Assembly: GCA_964576765.1 (NCBI GenBank)
Contig: CAZNWH010000004.1
Coordinates: forward strand, 1 to 51,932
Source of the DNA: Hellea sp964576765
GTDB taxonomy: Bacteria; Pseudomonadota; Alphaproteobacteria; Caulobacterales; Maricaulaceae
Direction of reading: 5' to 3'
DNA length: 51,932 bases
Part shown: positions 49,295-51,932 of the stretch, one piece after another
Numbering within the stretch: position 1 is the first letter of the stretch
Layout of the letters: each line of letters opens with the position of its first letter
Translations under genes and position numbers: made by a program
Notes under the pieces: generated by a model
Databases searched by the model: none
What the model was told of the DNA's origin: nothing
Seen by the model: only the letters and a program-made list of their open reading frames with translations

Positions 49295-51742
49295 TTAGCT
49301 TCTCAGTTTCTCATTTGTCGGGTCATGAGGACTATCCTCCAGCACGCGACATTTATAACGCTTACCCAAAATTTCAATCTCCAGCTCATTACCAATCTCG
49401 GATTGAGATGGATGCACCATGCCAAGCGCGAGAGATTTATTCATCCGCCAGCCAAAGCCGCCACCTGTAGCGCGGCCTACAACATTTTCGTCTTTGTAAA
49501 TCGGATTATTTCCAATGACATCAGCATCATCAACATCCATAACTTCGAGTGTCACAAATGCATTTTCAAAACCGCGCTTTTCCCATTCCAGCAAGGCCTT
49601 TTTGCCAAGGAAGCCTTTTTTCTTTTTCAAATTCACAAAACGGTGCAATCCTGATTCATAGGCCGAATATTCAATCGACATTTCCGTACCGACAAGCCTG
49701 TAGGATTTTTCAAGCCGCATGGAATTCATCGCTCTAATTCCAAAGGGCTTCAACCCATAAGGCTGCCCATGTTTAAACAGCGTATCAAAAATATGGTTTT
49801 GATATTCAATCGGATGGTGGATTTCCCATCCTAATTCACCGACAAAATTCACGCGCAATAATTTGACAGGTGCATGTCCGACATAAGTCTCCTGCCCGGT
49901 TAGCCACGGAAACGTCTCATTGGACAAATTTGATCCTGTTATGGGCTGCAACAAATCACGTGATTTTGGCCCTGCAACAACCAATACGCCCATAGAATTG
50001 GTCAGATCAGTAAACTGGACTGTGCCATCTTTGGGCATATGCTTTTTGAGCCAGTCATGATCCAGGCGGTGATAGGCCCCTGCCGAAACCATATAGAAAC
50101 TGTCTTTACTCTCGCGCTGCACCGTAAACTCTGAATGAACTCCGCCCTTGGATGTCAGGCCGTGACATAAGGCCAGTTTCCCATGGGCGACGGGCATGCG
50201 CTGCGCGAACATCCAATTCAGGAATTTAAGTGCGCCCGGGCCTTGAACGCGGCATTTAGCAAAGGCCGTCATATCAAGAAGGCCAACATTTTCAGCCGTG
50301 TTTTTACACTCATTGCCGACATGCTCGAAATAACTCGAACGGCGGAAAGACCAATCATCCTTTTGTTCTACGCCTTTAGGGGCAAACCAATTGGGACGTT
50401 CCCAGCCAAAGAGCTGTCCAAAGACCGCCCCTTTCTCTTTCATCCGGTCATAACATGGAGAAGTCCGCAATGGCCGCGCTCCGGCACGTTCTTCATCCGG
50501 ATAGTGAATGGTAAAAACATCTGCATAGGCTTCTTCATTTTTTTCAATGAGAAAACTCTTTGTCGCATAAGGACCAAAGCGGCGCGGGTCGACCCCCATC
50601 ATATCAACGGTCGGCTCGCCCTCCACAATCCATTCCGCTAATTGCCAGCCCGCTCCGCCGGCGGCTGTAATCCCGAAACTATGGCCTTCATTAAGCCAGA
50701 AGTTTTTCTTATCCCAAGCCGGGCCGACAATTGGATTACCATCGGGCGTATAGGCAATAGCCCCGTTATAAACTTTCTTTATGCCAACGTCTTCAAAGAT
50801 CGGAACGCGGTTTATTGCGCTCTCAATATGAGGCATCAAGCGGTCAATATCTTCTTGGAACAGTTCATATTCTGATTGCTCATCCGGCCCATCAACATAG
50901 CAGGCCGGAGCGCCGTGCTCATATGGACCCAAGATTAAACCGCCGGCTTCTTCGCGCATATACCAAGAGCCGTCAGATTCGCGTAAAACCCCTAATTCCG
51001 GCTCACCCGCTTCGCGGCGTTTAACGATTTCAGGATGCGCTTCGGTGACGATATATTGATGTTCGACGGGCACGACAGGAATATCAAGACCTATCATATT
51101 CCCGGTTTGACGCGCAAATGAACCCGTACACGAGACCACATGCTCACAGACAATATCGCCCTTATCGGTTTTAACTTTCCACTGACCGTCTTCAAGTTGC
51201 TCAATCGCAGTGACGGCCGTGTAACGGTGAATTTTCGCGCCGCCCTCCCGCGCGCCTTTGGCCAGAGCTTGAGTCAAATCAGCGGGCTGCACATAGCCAT
51301 CCTCTGGATGACGCATCGCCCCGATAAGTCCGTCTTTTTTAGCTAGAGGCCAGATGTCGATAACTTCATCTGGGGTTAAAAACTCGACCTTCACTCCGAT
51401 TGTCTGCGCCACGCCTGCATATTGCAAATATTCATCCATACGGTCTTGATTGGTCGCCAGCCTAATATTGGAGACAGTTCTGATACCAACATCTTGTCCT
51501 GTTTCGTCTTCAAGACGTTTATAAAGCTCGACAGAATATTTATGGAGCTGTCCTACGGAGTAACTCATATTAAATAAAGGTAGCAAACCCGCCGCGTGCC
51601 ATGTCGATCCCGACGTTAATTCTTTACGTTCAATCAAACACACATCTGTCCATCCCTTTTTAACAAGATGGTAAAGTGTGGAGACGCCCACCACACCGCC
51701 GCCAATGACAACGACTTTGGCTGTTGATTGAATTTCGCTCAT
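49295..51742 (-). CDS. Dimethylglycine/sarcosine dehydrogenase-like FAD-GcvT enzyme
   Basis: Fused flavoprotein of 815 aa: DAO domain (about 1-380, VVIGGGVVGVSTLYHLV; STWHAAGL with the histidine that binds FAD covalently in DMGDH), linker FAO_M domain, and a GcvT folate domain (about 450-815) with the ELGWEIHHP and KSYRLVGTEMS blocks. It would demethylate dimethylglycine or sarcosine and pass the C1 unit to tetrahydrofolate, giving electrons to an electron-transfer flavoprotein. AGGGAG precedes the ATG. It is the first gene of an operon of six (DMGDH, soxB, soxD, soxA, soxG, homocysteine methyltransferase), all with overlaps or gaps of 0-10 bases. Dimethylglycine is the most likely substrate, by context. 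Confidence 0.88.
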   Translation of the reverse strand: MSEIQSTAKVVVIGGGVVGVSTLYHLVKKGWTDVCLIERKELTSGSTWHAAGLLPLFNMSYSVGQLHKYSVELYKRLEDETGQDVGIRTVSNIRLATNQDRMDEYLQYAGVAQTIGVKVEFLTPDEVIDIWPLAKKDGLIGAMRHPEDGYVQPADLTQALAKGAREGGAKIHRYTAVTAIEQLEDGQWKVKTDKGDIVCEHVVSCTGSFARQTGNMIGLDIPVVPVEHQYIVTEAHPEIVKRREAGEPELGVLRESDGSWYMREEAGGLILGPYEHGAPACYVDGPDEQSEYELFQEDIDRLMPHIESAINRVPIFEDVGIKKVYNGAIAYTPDGNPIVGPAWDKKNFWLNEGHSFGITAAGGAGWQLAEWIVEGEPTVDMMGVDPRRFGPYATKSFLIEKNEEAYADVFTIHYPDEERAGARPLRTSPCYDRMKEKGAVFGQLFGWERPNWFAPKGVEQKDDWSFRRSSYFEHVGNECKNTAENVGLLDMTAFAKCRVQGPGALKFLNWMFAQRMPVAHGKLALCHGLTSKGGVHSEFTVQRESKDSFYMVSAGAYHRLDHDWLKKHMPKDGTVQFTDLTNSMGVLVVAGPKSRDLLQPITGSNLSNETFPWLTGQETYVGHAPVKLLRVNFVGELGWEIHHPIEYQNHIFDTLFKHGQPYGLKPFGIRAMNSMRLEKSYRLVGTEMSIEYSAYESGLHRFVNLKKKKGFLGKKALLEWEKRGFENAFVTLEVMDVDDADVIGNNPIYKDENVVGRATGGGFGWRMNKSLALGMVHPSQSEIGNELEIEILGKRYKCRVLEDSPHDPTNEKLRS

Positions 51743-51932
51743 TATGAGCTCCCTGAAAATTTTATAGAAAACAATCTAATAATTGATGTGTAATTTTAAG
51801 CTGATTCACGCCCAAAACTATAGCCGAATTTTAGCTGCCCTTATTTCGTCAGGCTGATGAACTGTCAATTTATGCTGTGAATCATTAGGGCTATTAATTC
51901 TTAAAAACAGAACTTTGACTTTATGAGCTCCA

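Overview
This window looks like chromosomal DNA of a marine alphaproteobacterium. The grounds are a SenC/RegB/RegA redox-control locus, NAD-dependent FdsABG-type formate dehydrogenase, heterotetrameric sarcosine oxidases, and enzymes of dimethylsulfoniopropionate (DMSP) and glycine betaine breakdown. GC content is moderate and the genes are tightly packed, with several stop codons shared or overlapping between convergent genes. I cannot fix the order from sequence alone. There is one 100-N scaffold gap (7851-7950). I see no tRNA, rRNA, CRISPR array or insertion sequence.

Layout. 1-2801: senC on the minus strand, divergent from regB-regA. 2859-6587: a plus-strand trio of DUF3604 lipoprotein, membrane-anchored peptidyl-prolyl isomerase and HupE/UreJ-like membrane protein. 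6584-7765: an AGE-family sugar epimerase whose N-terminus has no canonical start codon. 8043-9335: an M24-fold protein with the metal ligands of the DMSP lyase DddP. 9348-12842: a four-gene minus-strand operon of unknown pathway (2-hydroxyacid dehydrogenase, class II aldolase, 2-oxoglutarate dioxygenase, 3-hydroxyisobutyrate-dehydrogenase-like protein), divergent from an enolase-superfamily gene (12974-14056). 14182-15913: a two-gene operon of a gamma-butyrobetaine-hydroxylase-like dioxygenase and an HD-domain protein with a diiron ligand set, resembling the TmpA/TmpB pair that makes glycine betaine from a trimethylammonium phosphonate. 15920-17539: an acyl-CoA synthetase. 17712-22609: soxBDAG copy 1. 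22602-29979: a minus-strand operon of formyl-THF ligase, corrinoid protein, DUF1638, MetV-like protein, MetF, methyl-THF/corrinoid methyltransferase, GFA-like protein and a non-pyrrolysine MttB methyltransferase. 30118-37156: MFS transporter, fdhD and formate dehydrogenase fdsGBA. 37261-39529: a quaternary-amine-type Rieske oxygenase and a LysR regulator. 39739-43287: FAD oxidoreductase, zinc-type dehydrogenase and a clear DMSP demethylase DmdA. 43293-51742: a minus-strand operon of dimethylglycine-dehydrogenase-like enzyme, soxBDAG copy 2 and a homocysteine methyltransferase.

How the genes fit together (inference). Most of the window serves one theme: methyl groups are removed from onium compounds and oxidised for energy. 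Glycine betaine could come from uptake or from the TmpAB-like pair, and is demethylated either by the corrinoid route (MttB, corrinoid protein, pterin methyltransferase) or possibly by the Rieske oxygenase. DMSP would give methyl-THF through DmdA. Dimethylglycine and sarcosine would be demethylated by the DMGDH-like enzyme and the two sarcosine oxidases, giving methylene-THF. MetF with the MetV-like protein could oxidise methyl-THF, Fhs would release formate from formyl-THF, and Fds would oxidise formate to CO2 with NADH production. FolD-type methylene-THF dehydrogenase/cyclohydrolase, a corrinoid re-activating protein, a Rieske reductase and transporters for the onium substrates are not in this window.

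The most interesting points are the acetogen-like methyl branch apparently run in reverse, the TmpAB-like pair, and the first sox operon, in which SoxD has lost its zinc ligands and SoxA has a shortened NAD-binding lobe while the second copy keeps both.
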